The notes beneath the pieces are model-generated. The model had not been told where the DNA came from and did no database searches. It saw nothing but the letters and a program-made list of their open reading frames with translations. The translations under genes were made by a program, and so were the position numbers. Below are positions 12,201 to 25,484 of a stretch of 64,000 nt of DNA, in pieces. Within the stretch, counting starts at the first letter, position 1, and every line of letters starts with the position of its first letter. This DNA comes from Motacilla alba alba. Lineage: Eukaryota > Chordata > Aves > Passeriformes > Motacillidae. Location: assembly GCF_015832195.1 (NCBI RefSeq), contig NC_052046.1, forward strand, positions 42,976,473 through 43,040,472, written 5' to 3'.

Positions 12201-15200
12201 ATATTTGGTACTCTAGAGAGGTAGTGAGCTATACACCTGAGATGATAAAAAATTAGGAAAATGTGAAGAAAGAATACCTTTAAATATTAAACATAATTTG
12301 TCACCTATTAAAAGATGATGTCTTTATCTGTCTAAAGCCCTTTTAAGGCTTTCTTTTGAAGACATTGTATACAGACCATTCATTCTCATTCTACACGTAG
12401 ACAAAGTCATACCTTAAAAACTCATTTCTGTATGATAAATTTCTATACAGCAGTGATGTATAGCACATTTCAAAATATTTGAATGAATAACAGCATAAAG
12501 ATGTCATTACTGGTGCTGAGCATGCAAATAGAGGTAAATTGTGTATCATTTTATCATCTGTAATTGTTGCAGCAAACGACCGTGATGAGTGGTGAGAGCA
12601 GAGGGATACTAAATGCCTGGCTTTAATACTTAAACCCATCTCACCACAAGTGCTTCAGATGAACCTTGTGCCAGGCAGACTATCCAAGAATGTCACAGTG
12701 CAAAGCCCTACACTTTTCTTCACACCTTACAGCAGTGACAGCTGATGTCATGAAAATCCAAGGCAAGCTGGACTGTCTATTGACAGCAAGCTTGGAAATT
12801 TTAGCTTTCTAGATCCCTGACAGTGAGCTACAGAAGTCTTGTATGACTGCTCCTCGTGCTCAGCACAAAGTGCTGAGAAAGCAGACATCTGCAACACCTG
12901 TAACTGCAGTTTCTGGAGCCACTGTGTGTGCAAATGGCAGAAGAGCTCAATTTTCCCCACCCTGTAAGTGCACCATGTCACCTTCAGTCTCCCCACAGAA
13001 TGAATTACCATATCCAAAGGCAAGCTGTGGGTATGATGGGCATGCCTTGCTGTCCACAGGCATGACAGGAAAAGGCATTAAGAGTCCCTTTGGGTTTCTC
13101 CTTCCATCTGCATGGGGAACATGCGTGGGCAGCTTACCCAAGCAGCCCTCTGGAGAGACCAGCCTCTTCCCTTCTGTCATTCAAACCATTCACTAGATTC
13201 CCTTCTGAAAACAAGGCAGGAAGTTTAAGAAATTGCGTGGAATACTGTGTGGGATCTTAATTCCTGCCCCTCATCATTTTACCTTGTTTGAAACGATATG
13301 CTGAACTCAGCTTGAAGATGTGACTGTTGAACTTTTGCTTCTATAAATATCAGGCTTCCAATTTTTTTCCCAGCTGTGCACATAAAAAGACATGCACCTA
13401 TTCATAATGGACTATTTCTAGTATAAGCAAGTTGGTTTACTATATTTACAGACAGTTCATAGAAGTGTTGTACCCACAGTCAAAGTGAATTGTTTTAGCA
13501 TGCATCACTCAGAAATAATACCAAATATTCATTTAGAAAAACCCATGAATTTGTGAAATAATTATGATGAGTCCTGTAAAGCTGAAGTATTTATAGGGAA
13601 GAGATGGTAAATAATTCTTGCATATTCTCCTGCTATCATGCATTACATAATCTAAATGATTTTTGGTCTCCCCTTTGGGATAAGCCAGTTATTACGATGT
13701 GATAAAGTGCCGGTCTCTCCCTTACTTACATAGGAATTTCACAAACTGAAGAGACCTAGAAAGAATAGTTTGCAGTGAGTACAATATAATGTCCAGAGCT
13801 GACCCACTTCAAGGAAGGAGAGCTACTCCTGTTGTTCCCTTAAATCAGTCTGCTAATAAAAGCAAAGCAAGGCAGAAAGAGTGTATTTCCACACAAAATT
13901 AATGTGCTGACCTCAGGAAAATGCATCGTTGTTTTACTGCGGAATTTGCAAGTACAAAAAAATGGAAGAAAGTAAACTGCCTCATCCATTTTAATCACTT
14001 GCCTCTATAAAAGAAGAGCTGTGAGCAAATTTAGGATCTAGTCCTTGCCCTCTGACTAGCATAGGGAAGTGTCCATTCGGACATCACTTAAACACTGGGT
14101 CACAATGCAGGAACACCCCTGCAGTCACACCCATTTATGGCAACAAAGACCAGGCAGAGACATTGTGATAAATGTAATTTCAGACAGGCACCGCCCCTAA
14201 ATTCTGTCACCTGATATTAGAGGTGTTCCTGGGCACCTCTCTGGTTACACTGGGATGCCAGCAGCAGCACAAGAATTGATGACACATGTCCACAGAGGAG
14301 CCTGAAGCCCTTCCAGGAAGCCCCAGAGGTACCCACATTGCAGAAATAGAAAAGGAAGAATGTCTGTTCACCAATAGTGTACAACTATAGGAAAGTTGAA
14401 CCCAGCAAAATAATTTGTATTTTGCTCTCTGCGTGGTGGGTTGACATCCAGTTCGCACTGCTTCACTTGGCTACTATCTCTAATCCCTGGAAAGACTGCC
14501 TACCTTTTGAGCAAAGGTTTTATTATACCTTGGAAAGCACTGCCCTACAGGGAGCTGGACCAGCCTCCTGGAGTCCTTTGACAATGAGACCTTGGACAAT
14601 GGCCTGTTGATATTTCAAGGCAAAAACATTATGTTATTCTCAGACAGGGTCACTTTGGGCATGGATAGTGTTGACACTCATTGTTTTTGCTGCATCCCTT
14701 AGCAAGGACCATTGCACACAACCTTAAGACTAGAGTTTTGCTGCATTTAGCCCTCCCTAAGCAACTGCCCCCTCAGACAGAAACTTGCCTCCCTACTAAT
14801 TAGTCCTTCCAAAAAAGTAGAGTGCTACCTCCCTTTTGGGGAGAGTGGAGGCAGGATACAAGGGACAAGGGTATGTTTGTGTCTTTCCCTTCTTAGAAGG
14901 AGAGAAAGATGGTTTGTGCTGTGTCCTGAAACCATACATGTCTGGACAGCGCATTATTTATAAGGAAGGGTGAACAAAAGCTGTCCCCTCCTCTTCTAAA
15001 TGTGTTAGTCTGTAAGAGAACCCACGAAGAATGCTTCCCATGTATGTGAAGTATCCTATGTTTATTTAGCAGAAGTCTATATTGCAGGCCCTGGGCAGTG
15101 AATGCAGGCCCTGCCACCAGCTGTGAGGGGTTTGTGAGCCCCTGGCTCCATCTTTCCATTTTAAATTTCTCAGTTAGGATGAGACCTTACTAAAGGTATT

Positions 15201-16840
15201 TTGCTCCAGTTTTGTCTTAATCAAAGCTGTTTAGTTTTTTCAGATCAGGTAAAGAACTAACTGCCCAAAAGTTCTTCCAGGAACTAAGTGTAAGAACAAC
15301 TGCTTTCTGCAAGTGGTATCTTATTAACAGCAGGAGCACCACTTTGTCTGCCATCCTCACACCTCAAAGCATTTTACAAAATCAAGAATTTGAATGGACT
15401 AGCAACTGTGCTTTGCATTTCCTGGAAAGGCTTTGACTAGAATTGGTAATTCGGTGCACTTAGCTGAACTGGCTGGAATAATGTAACTTAAGTCATGGGT
15501 GTACTGAGGGGCTGTAAACACACAGAAAACAAGGCAAAGCACCAAGCTCCTTCCTGAACTCCCTGCCACTGAAGATCATCCAGTCAGCAGGGAGAATCTG
15601 TGGTTAGTGGATGATGTTCATCACATCTCTCAACAGCTTGCAGTATAAATATATAATGGGTACAACAGGCACCAAAGATTTGGAGAGGCATTTGAAATAA
15701 CTAAAATCATCTAACAAAACTGTATCTTCCCAGGCGCCAAAGACATAACTCCTATGTGTCACTCAACCAGAATGCCAAGTCCTATAATTCCTTGCACTGC
15801 TCACCAACTTTTCTTATGCCTACCTGAATGCAGATGTAGTATAAATTGCAATACATCTGTCCGTTTAAAAGATTATCTTGTAGAAATATGTAAGCTTTGC
15901 TTTTACTTTCAAGTACCAACACCTAGTTAGAAACATATGTTATTTGCTCAATAGGTATGGGTTTTGCTGCACGCACATTGACAGGAGAGCTCTTGTTTAT
16001 GTAGGAGCTGTTCCATGGCAAATACCTCCCAGTCAGGTACAATCTGCTCTAGCAAGTTCCAGGACTTTTCTTTTTTATAATTTTTCTGACAAATAAGCCA
16101 AGTTGCGATTCTCTTCAGCTTTTACTTTGACTTTAATTCAGAGTCTTCCTTCTCAAGAAAAGCCATTTCTGACTCAGGCTTACCATTCCCTTGCTCTCTG
16201 CAGGTCTGACCTACCTACTCTTAAAATGCACAATCATTTCTTTGAAGCAAACCACTTCTATCACCATGAAAACCTATTATTGCTGTGAAAATAGAGATGT
16301 GCCTGTTGTGACTGTTGATTGAAATGGCAACATTTCATTTTCATAATTTATTAGCATCTAGTATTTAGCTCACAATAGAGGTTTCTCTTTCAGTGAAAAG
16401 AATTGTACTGTTGATCAGATTCAGAATTTCTGTTCAAAAATTAAAAACATGTAATCTTTAATATGTGTGAGTGTTAACAAAGCAAACACATATAGTTGCA
16501 CGGGAGCCTTGCTCATCCTGACCCTGGGTTACTCTTCCAGCCTTAAGAGAGCTCTTGGTCTCCTTATGCACTAATTCTCTTGAAAACTGTGTTTTGTCTG
16601 CACTTCAGAAGCACAGTCTGAATTTCAACACTTACTAGAGGTGCTGAGAGCTTGCTATGACTGAATGTTAGGAAACCAAAGAAAGGAAGTCTTTCACCTC
16701 CTCCTTATGCCTGCCTTGCACTCAAGCACAAAGCAGATTTTCCTTGAATTCAATGATGGTCCTCCTGAAGACCTTTGCTGTTTTCTTTCTGGATATAACA
16801 CACAAGCATTCTGGCTGAAAGGCAGATGTAACTTCAACAT
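3282..16840. other. Long non-coding stretch
   Basis: About 13.5 kb with no recognisable coding exon, RNA gene or well-preserved transposon. Small features include an AAAC-rich simple repeat (11,446-11,484), a short CAT run near 7,173-7,190, and an AT-rich stretch at roughly 13,380-13,760 with many TAAT/ATTA-type cores that resembles a conserved non-coding element (reported as a finding). The longest open frame (12,843-13,196, 117 codons) has no family resemblance and no supporting splice context. Confidence 0.55.
11446..11484. repeat. AAAC-rich simple repeat
   Basis: Three to four AAAC units embedded in a longer A-rich run. This is ordinary low-complexity DNA. It translates on the minus strand into an F/L/C-rich peptide that should be ignored. 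Confidence 0.85.
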
Positions 16841-16982
16841 GATCATAAAATCATAAAACCATGGAATCATTTAGGCTGGAGAAGACCTTTCAGATCATCA
16901 AGTTCAACTATTAACCCAACACTGCCAAGTTCACCACTATACCACATACCTAAGTGCCATGATCCTATTTTAAATTCTTAGG
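16841..16982 (-). mobile_element. CR1 LINE 3' end fragment
   Basis: Reading the plus strand from 16,860, 'ATGGAATCATTTAGGCTGG' followed by 'AGAAGACCTTTCAGATCATC' is the familiar reverse complement of the avian CR1 3' end. It continues through 'CCAACACTGCCAAGTTCACC' and 'ACCTAAGTGCC'. The A-rich 'ATCATAAA' units at 16,841-16,858 correspond to the terminal short repeat of CR1. The element therefore lies on the minus strand and is 5'-truncated, as most CR1 copies are. Only the untranslated tail is present, so nothing is encoded. Family known from memory; subfamily not assigned. Confidence 0.85.
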
Positions 16983-19013
16983 AAGAAAATCACAGAGATG
17001 TTGGCAGTGACACACTTAATTTTTTTAAACATCTTTACTCATGTTGTTTTTCTTGTTTCCCAGCTGCTCACTCTCATTGCAGTCCCCAGTTACTGCTGTG
17101 TCTTTGGAGACAAGCTGGTTGGATTTTCCTTTCAATATACAGATCTCTAGTTTAAGCACACAGAATTTAAATATCAATGAAAATATTTCAAAAGCATTCT
17201 ATTTTCCCTGTGTCTTATTTTTTTAATCCATGCTTAAAATTAAATGTAGTAGTAGTTGTTATAATCTGAATTGAAAAAAAAACCCAAAACTGTAATATTT
17301 GCTAATTTTTAAGTGCTTATCCCCTCTTATTGCACAGTTCAAATACAGGACACCTGTGTTTACAAACTGTCACATCAGCACAAGGGATAAATACAGTCAT
17401 TATCTATTTATAGTAGAAACTGGGTATCGGTCCTTGCACAGAAAAGCAGAATTTGAAATCCATCCATGTGTCACTGTACAGATAGAAAAGTAAAAAAAAA
17501 ATAAAAATTGAAGAAATGTGCTGCCATTGCCAAATAATAAAAAAAATATTTTCTCCTGAGAAATGATTAGGCTAAAACCCTAGAAATTTGGACTAATCTG
17601 ATATAAAAATGCAAAATTACTTCCCCTTCCTATACCTCAAAACTTGCTTAGGACTGGCATTGTATGTGTATAAAAATGCATGTGCAGTGGTTCCAGGTCT
17701 TCCCATTGTAAACATTAGTGGCACCTCTATCAGCCATTTGAAAACTACAATTGTATCACTGGATGTTGGAATGTTCTCTGATTCTGAAACTTTGTTGTGG
17801 GCATCACAGTCTCCATTTTCTGTGATTCTGTAGTTTTGTTGAAGACTTCATAGAGCCATAAAAGCCTCTAAAAGTGTTAGACTGCTTCTTTGCAAATGTA
17901 AAAAGGCATAGATACAGTAGTCTTAATTCTTCGTTCATTTCCACAGCAATTAAATAAGAAAAATTGCACCAGAATTCCACCAGATTTGAACAGTTGTGAA
18001 TGTGAGAAGGACCAGGTCTTGCTTTTTAATTACTATTGCACTTATCTATTTGATTTGAGGCTTTGAAATGGAAGTCTCAATGAAGATCAAAGGGAGAGGC
18101 ATGTGCTTATCATAAAGCACTGCCTTCATGTTGTGGTGCCCCACCATTCAGAGTGACATCTCCAGGACCTTCCTGATGGATCATCCTCTCCAGGAAGCCT
18201 TTCAGAAGAAATGTCTGGGCAAATGAAAAATAGCATCTAAACATACTCGACAACCCAAGGAGAAAAGAGACAACACAAGGAGAAAACTCTGCTTGCTTCA
18301 CTACCTATGCACAAACACATCCCCTACACAGGAATCTCTGCTCTGTACCCAGATGCAGGTGTAGCGTGCTTATGGTGGGGATGCATGACCCAGTGCTGAC
18401 TCTTTGGGATATGATGGATGGCCTCACTCACCTGGGCCAAAGTCCTGCCTGCACAGAGAGTTTGGATGGGCTATCAGTTGCAGCAATGTGTCTGCAGGAA
18501 AGAGGATACAGAATAGGAGATAGACCTGTATGAGAGCAAAATCTAGTATTTATCTTTAGCTTTCGTTAGAGCATTATTAAAGCCTTAATGTTGTTAGTGT
18601 GAAGATTAGCCTTTGTCATTCTATGTGTTTGTCCTTTTGTGATGAGGAGGAGAGGCTGGTGCAGGGGCAGTACAGTCTTGGTTTGGCTTTGGGAGTTGAA
18701 TTTTAATATTGGCCCACGTAACCTGCTCCCACACAGTCTCTTCAAGGATGGAGCTTTCAGTGAAAGACTTGAAGATCCCTCTTGAGGTAATGTAATTTAT
18801 TTCCTGGGAATATCAATTCAGCTTCAACATGTATTTGTCTAACTCCCTTTTAGAAACATCCAGCATATGGATCTTCCTTCTTTATACCTCTTCTTTTTTT
18901 TTAATTTGTAATTTTACTTGCCCCACATCAAAACAAAAAATCCCAGATCTGTTGTGTTTCATATATCACTCATCTCCCTAGTACCTCTTTGGAAGACTCA
19001 GTTATTTATCTTT
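16983..19013. other. Non-coding stretch between two CR1 fragments
   Basis: AT-rich sequence without a recognised gene or repeat. Short A runs at 17,270-17,285 and 17,492-17,510 are low complexity. Nothing else is supportable. Confidence 0.55.
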
Positions 19014-19702
19014 CGTTATGCCAACACCCAGAAGCAACACAGGCTGGGCACGAACAGATGAAGAGAAGCCCTTGGGGGTGCTGGTGGGTGAGAGGCTGGA
19101 CATGACCCAGCCATGGGCACTCCCAGCCCAGAAAGCCAAACATGTCCTGGGCTGCATCCAAAGCAGCGTGGGCAGCAGGGGAGGGAGGAGATTCTGCCCC
19201 TCTGCTCTGCTCTGGTGAGAGCCCACCTGGAACCCTGCATCCAGCTCTGGGGTCCCAGCACAGGAGGGACCTGGAACTGTTGGAGTGAGTCCAGAGAAGG
19301 GACAACAAAATCATCAGAGGGAAGGAGCATCTCTCATATAAAGAACGGCTGAGAGAATTTGGTTTGTTCAGCCTGGAGAAGAGAAGGCTTTGGGGTGACC
19401 TACCTGTGGCCTTCCAGTACCTGAAGGGAGCCTACAGCAAAGCCAGAGGGGAAATTTTTATAAGGGCATTTTTAGATTATATAAGAAGTAAAAGTTCTTT
19501 GCTGTGAGGGATGGCAAGACACTGGAACTAGTTACTCAGATCAGCTGTGGATGCTCCATCCCTGGAAGTGTTCAAGGCCATGTTGGATGGGGCCTCTGAG
19601 AGTCCTGGTCTGGTGGAAGGTGTCTCTGCCCATAGCAGGGAGGATGGAATGAGATGATCTTTAAGGCCCCTTCCAACCTAAACTATTCTAAGATTCTATG
19701 TA
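19014..19702 (+). mobile_element. CR1 LINE, 3' part with ORF2 tail and 3' UTR
   Basis: The plus strand encodes the last part of the CR1 reverse-transcriptase ORF in shifting frames: 'EEKPLGVLVGERLDM' at about 19,063-19,105, then 'LPLCSALVRAHLEPCIQLWG' at about 19,194-19,253. It continues through the usual 'CAGCCTGGAGAAGAGAAGGC' segment into the 3' UTR. It ends with CTTCCAACCTAAACTATTC and the terminal ATTCTAAG/ATTCTATG units at about 19,685-19,702. Known: CR1 is the dominant avian LINE and inserts 5'-truncated. Frameshifts and the missing 5' four-fifths make it dead. The long overlapping minus-strand frames are shadows of this element. Confidence 0.92.
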
Positions 19703-19801
19703 CAGAGGCCAAGCCTTGAAATTATAATCCAGCTAAAACTGAGTAGAAAGGACAATTCTGCCTCTTCTGTATTACACACAACAATCTATCTCATATTACT
19801 G

Positions 19802-19859
19802 AGGAGCTTGTAACTACTTCAAGAACTGAGGTCAAGGAGCTTGTAACTACTTCAAGAAC
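19802..19859. repeat. Two-copy direct repeat, 33-bp period
   Basis: AGGAGCTTGTAACTACTTCA at 19,802 recurs identically at 19,835 and extends to AAGAAC in both copies (25 bases). This is a small local tandem duplication with no evident function; replication slippage is the likely origin. Confidence 0.9.
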
Positions 19860-22800
19860 GTTTGCCTGATGTGTTGGGTTTTTTTTGGGGTGTAACTCAT
19901 GAAGTCCAGTCTATAGTCCTGCCTAAGATCCAGAAGTTATCTCTTTGTGCATACACTCGTTCTCCTTTGTGTCAAAGCACTGCTATTAGGAATATATAAA
20001 AGCAAAGTACTAAGAGGATGACAATCCAGTCTGTGAAAGTAGCTCAGCCCTACACAGAGCAAACATGTCCCTGCCATGCACTTGCCTCTGCCTTGAAGGC
20101 AGAGGCTCCTCCCCACTCACTGTTCTCACCTAAGCGTTAGAGAGTAACCCAACAAGAAGTGAATGTCCTTCTGCTATGAGTAATGATTTCACTGCTTCCC
20201 AAATTATCTTAGCTGAGATTGCCCAAAGCAAATAGAGGAGAGCTACACATTCTCTTCAGGAGCCTGGAAGAGCCACACATTCAAAATTATAACAAATCTT
20301 GAGATGATTACAGACCACATGAAAAATTATTTGCTATCAGAGTCTGCAGCCAAAATATATTGGAACTGCTGATGTAGAGTAACACTTCCCCTTTCATCTG
20401 TTTCCTAGAAATTAAGATAGTCAAATGATGAATCAAGTGCTACTTAGGATGGCAGCATGTAACATATTTTGCACAATAACAAGAATTCCTAAATCGGGAT
20501 CAGGGTTATTTGAGTACTGATGGAGCTACACGCAAGTTATATCATTATAGAAATTTAATGCTTTGGTTAACTACTAGATATACCTTGTTCTTTCCTAGTT
20601 GCTTCCAAGACAGTAATTGAGAACTTATTAGCAGTTTTCAGGGATGGTAGAAAATTGGTCTGTGAGCTTGCATGTTACTTCATGGACATGTAATTCCAAT
20701 TTCTGAACTAGAAAGATATTCAACACTTGCTTTCTTTCATTGATTATTTTCAGACCAACTGGAAAACTGAATATTTGAACTCAGGTTTATAAGAAGGAAT
20801 GGCTCAGGGACAAAGCTCAGCTGCAATGTAGAAGTAAACCAACTGCTGAACAGGTATTTTTTTATACTTTTTATTTTTTTTTGTAAGGAGATATTGAGAA
20901 GTTAGTTAATCTGAATCTGAAGAAACTAATCTTCAGAGCTGTCTCCATGCAGAAGTTGGTGCTTGGAAACATAAAGTTGGCAAACCTTTGGTGACCTAGA
21001 AAAACATAAATCCCTACTACTTGTCTTAAAGTGGGATGTTTAAGCTCAATTTCAAGTTCTCTAAAATAAAGTTGCACTTCATGAGCACAAAGAACAACTA
21101 CAGGAGGAAATGAATTGGAGAGCCTGCTGCAAAACTGTTTCCACCTACAGAAAAACCAAATCCTTTGTCTGGAATAGCAGAGACTTTACAGGGAATTACT
21201 GTGCTATAGTAAGGTGTATTCGGCAATTCTTATGGAGAGATGGAAGTACCTGAAAGGAATTGCACAGACTTATTGCTTTGAAGAACAATGACAATGCAAG
21301 CTTAATATTAACATTTATCCAAAATATAAGTTCTGTGAAAAGAGTGCTGTTAACACTTTGCATAGTTCTCTGAAGAAATGACTACCTGGAAAAACCATTG
21401 AACCAAAAATCTTCATACCAGTAAAATTTTCAGAATGTCACCATGACTCATGTCAACTTCTACATCATAAATGGAGGACTGGACAACCCCTGCAGAGAGT
21501 GGAACAGAAACAACCTACAAGCTACATAAAAAGCATAAGAGTAATTTGCAAAATGAAAGAGAAAAAGGAGTTCTTATCCTTGCTGGGTAGAACAAAAATT
21601 CACAGGTTTAATAATTCAGCAGGAAAATTTTTATTGGACTGTAGAAGAAATGTTCTTAACAGAAGTCGATGAAGGGTCCTTGAGAACACATTATAAATAG
21701 CTTTGAATCCTCACTTTTTTCAGTATAAATGTAACTAGATTTGTCCTGATGCATTGCATGGTATGATCCAGGCCACTTCTCAGGGCCCATCCAGTCCTCT
21801 AGTTCTACAGTTTGAAAATGCACGTGGCTTTAATGAGCTACAACGAACAACTTCTTGGCCGTTGCTCACTGCTCACCCCCATGTCTCTTCAGGGTATAGT
21901 GTTATGATTATGATGGCAGTGTGAGGAAACAAAATGTACCACCTTGTTTCACATGTTGTCTTGTGACAGAAAGCATGAACCTGCCACAGTTCCATGGCAC
22001 TGTGCAGCTGTCATACTTGCTGTGCTACAGTGCTTTCACATCTATAAGCTGTAATTCCACCTAAGCAGGATTTCCATGAAGGTGGCAAGTGGCAAAGCAG
22101 CATTTGGCTTCAAGGAGCCCTGCAATGAGGCTGTGGTGCTTGGAGAGGTGTCCAGATGACGCTGGAATTTAATTGCATGCCGATAGCTGGTAGTAGCAGA
22201 GGTCCACAGAGCCTTTTCACATGCACAGTATCAAGCCACATAACAAGCCATTTGAAGAGATGGTGGCCCAATATTCAAGTGTCATACATTGTGCTGCATT
22301 GTGGTGAGAAGTGAACAGGCAGTAGCATGGTATCACAGGTGGCAAAAAATTGAGTATGTGCAAGACAGACTTTAATTGGTGTCTTGAACACACAGGCAGA
22401 AGCCTGAGAGTTTATTACCCACCATCAGAACAGACTGGTTGTAAACTTGGCAGCAGCTGGACTAAAGAAAAGAGGCACATTCCAAATCACCCAGTGAGTA
22501 GAGAGCCATCAGACAGCACCACCAGTTAGGAGGCTTATCATATATTGTCTTTCTGCAGGTGTACAATTTGAATTGAGAAAATCAGGTGCTAGAGTCTCCA
22601 GAAAGGAGACCTATTGCCAAAAGAAAAATTCTCCCATGAAGTGGTGGTTTTAGAAAGAAAATGGGAGGAGAAAGGAGGAAGGTAAACCACCTAGCTGGAG
22701 GAAAGATCCTGAAAGTTGTGGAGGACTCTAGAGATCAGAGAGATGGAGAAAAATGAAATAAAATGACCACAGTCCTCAGCTGCTGCTGCCAAAGTTAGGT

Positions 22801-24105
22801 AATTCTGTGTAGTGGTACAGCACAAAGCAACATGATTTTCTGTCCAAGTATCCTGCACTAGCAAAAACCTCACTGCAGGGAGAGCAGCTGAGACCTCCCC
22901 AATGCAAAGCCAAAGAGCAAATAATGTCTCTGTAGGATATCAAGAAGGGTAAAAGCTCTAATCTTTGTGGGTTTTAAACAAACCCTGGCATCCAAATCCA
23001 TTACGAATTATCATTCACTCTATCTCTTTGTGACACTAAACACCACAGCAGACCCACTGCACCTTTGCTGAGGACAATTCCCAGTTGCAGTGGAGGAGGC
23101 CTGATGTTACACAGTTTGGGGCTTGATGCTGGAGTAGGTGCCTTGCTGGGTTTCCTGCAGTTGAGACTTTACAGTGACAAATTCCAGACCAAGTATCATC
23201 ACGGAAGAAATGGAGGAATGTTTCATATGTGCTCAAAGAAGTACAGCCACAGGAATATATTCCCATTTCATGCTGGGAAGAACATGCTTTGTTTCTGCAA
23301 ATATTTTTCAATATTAACAGTGCAGTTCCCTGCACAGTAAGAAGGCAACCATATATATCACAAAATGCTTGAAACCATCACTCAGATGAAAGATAGTAAA
23401 CAGCTATTTTTCTCTGTCCTGTCATTGGGAATAAAACAGTTTGCTTTCCTAGCTTCACATTGTCTTATGTTTGGCAGAATATGGCACATTCTTGCTGCAC
23501 TAAATAGCCACAAGGCAATTCAGAGAGAAGCTCAACAGGCACAAGCACTTTACAGTCTCATAACACACTTGGCAAAAGCTGTAACATTACAGAATCTGAA
23601 AGGCTATCTAAAAATGAACAGATATTATCAAGAAACTGTATAAAACTTTGACTTTAGGATTTTTATTATTTGCAATCTATCTATAATGTGAGTGTTTATC
23701 CTCCTCAAATCACTGTATTCTGTGGAAGTTTAACATTAACTTCAACATAAACAAAGAAAGGCGTGATTAGTAGTTTTAAGGACAACACTGGTACTCATTT
23801 CTTCAATAGGTGGAGAGGAGAGGAGAGGGTATTAATATAACATTAATGCATTTTTTACAAAGCACTGGATGCTCATGTCTATATCTGTTTGTCCTGCATT
23901 GCAGTGAGATGTAATCAACAGTCTCAAATCTACACTAAGATCCTATATTCAGAAGCGATTACTAAGATTTCCTCATTGCAAATGACAGACCAACATCAGT
24001 GCTCTACTGTGAAACTAAAGTACAATGTACATGACACTCCAAAGTGGTATTTGGTTATGTCTTCTAGCCACTTTAGTAGAACTGGAATGACAGTAATGCT
24101 GCCTC

Positions 24106-24142
24106 AACATCATCATCATCATCATCAACATCATTGTCATCA
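24106..24142. repeat. CAT/CATCAA trinucleotide repeat
   Basis: Imperfect CAT units interrupted by CAA and TGT. It produces a His-rich tail in one plus-strand frame, which is not evidence of a gene. Confidence 0.9.
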
Positions 24143-25422
24143 ACAGATTCACTAATAAGGTTTCCCGCCCAAATATCTTTATTTGTGATAAGTACCTCTT
24201 CTTGCATTAAAAGATACTGAAAAGAAGGTTGTTAAAGATTTTGAAGTCTTGAATTGCAACAGTTAACTAATTCTGAACCCTTAATTTAATTTCCTTTTTT
24301 TTATTGTGGAGGAAAACTATTTTTCATCATTCATTCAAGTTCAAGAATTACATACTACAAGATCAAGATTAAGTGCATGCAGATGGATGTTTTTTAAAGG
24401 ATATTGCAAAGCCAACTGTAAGCAAATTAATGCAAAAAACCAGGAAATTTACATATAATCTTGGATAATTTATCCAAGAGCCAAATGATTCTTTAGACAG
24501 TAAGCGTAACCTATCCATCTCTGTGGGAGAAAAGTTACACTAGGACAGGGTTGAGACACTAAAGTGAGAATAAAAGAGCCCTGCAGAAAAGAGAATCAAA
24601 GATGGTATGACACCTCCATCCACATTCTTCAAAGCAAGGACTTCTTTTAAGTCATAGAGGCAATAATAGCTCTATGGACAACAAAAGCATAAAACAGGTA
24701 GTGCCCACTAAGTTGAAAAATGCATCTGTGCTTGCCTGGGCTTTCTGATGAAGGTTAACATCACTTGCCTGCAACAGACCTGCCATTTAAGGGCAGTGTT
24801 GCTGAGTAGGAGGTCTCTCAGGCTTCTTAAAGCACACTGACTGGTACAGAGCTTTGAAATTTCTGCCTCTGATACTCCTACATATTCATACAAAGCCTCT
24901 CTAGAGTACCTCGAGTCTGTGTCTCATTTGATGAAGTAAGTATCAGTGAACACAGAAATATTGACTGTATGTGCTTAATGTCCTCAGAAATATTGGAATA
25001 ATCTGCCATTGTATCCTCTGACCCTAAAGTGCATCCATTGGGAAGGGCTTTCTTAGAGACAGAAGGGCAGAGTAAGTTTGCTGCTTGCTGGTGCTGAATG
25101 CTTTGGAATGTTGTACAAACACAGCCGCATGGGTGAACACAAGAAAGCCTATCTGCTTCCACTTTTTACTTACACAGCTGATTCTGGCTGAAGACCCAGC
25201 AATAAACATTTTCATTTAAAAAATATTTTATGTAAAGCAGTTACCCTTTAAACACAGTGGAAAATTTATGTAGAGCTGCTACAGCAGAGGCAGGTGAGAC
25301 AGAGCTGCACCCTCTACAGTAAAAATAGGGTCTCCCAGTTACTGTGTACTTGAAAACCTTTCTTATCCAAACCCTGGTTAACTCCAGCTCCCATGTTCAT
25401 GAGGGAAAAATGCAAAGAAATC

Positions 25423-25430
25423 TGATGATA

Positions 25431-25483
<53 letters not shown>

Positions 25484-25484
25484 A
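25423..25484. repeat. GAT trinucleotide microsatellite
   Basis: About 20 units, with one early interruption (GATAAT). It yields poly-Met on the plus strand and poly-His on the minus strand. Likely length-polymorphic between individuals, by analogy with similar pure repeats. Confidence 0.95.
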
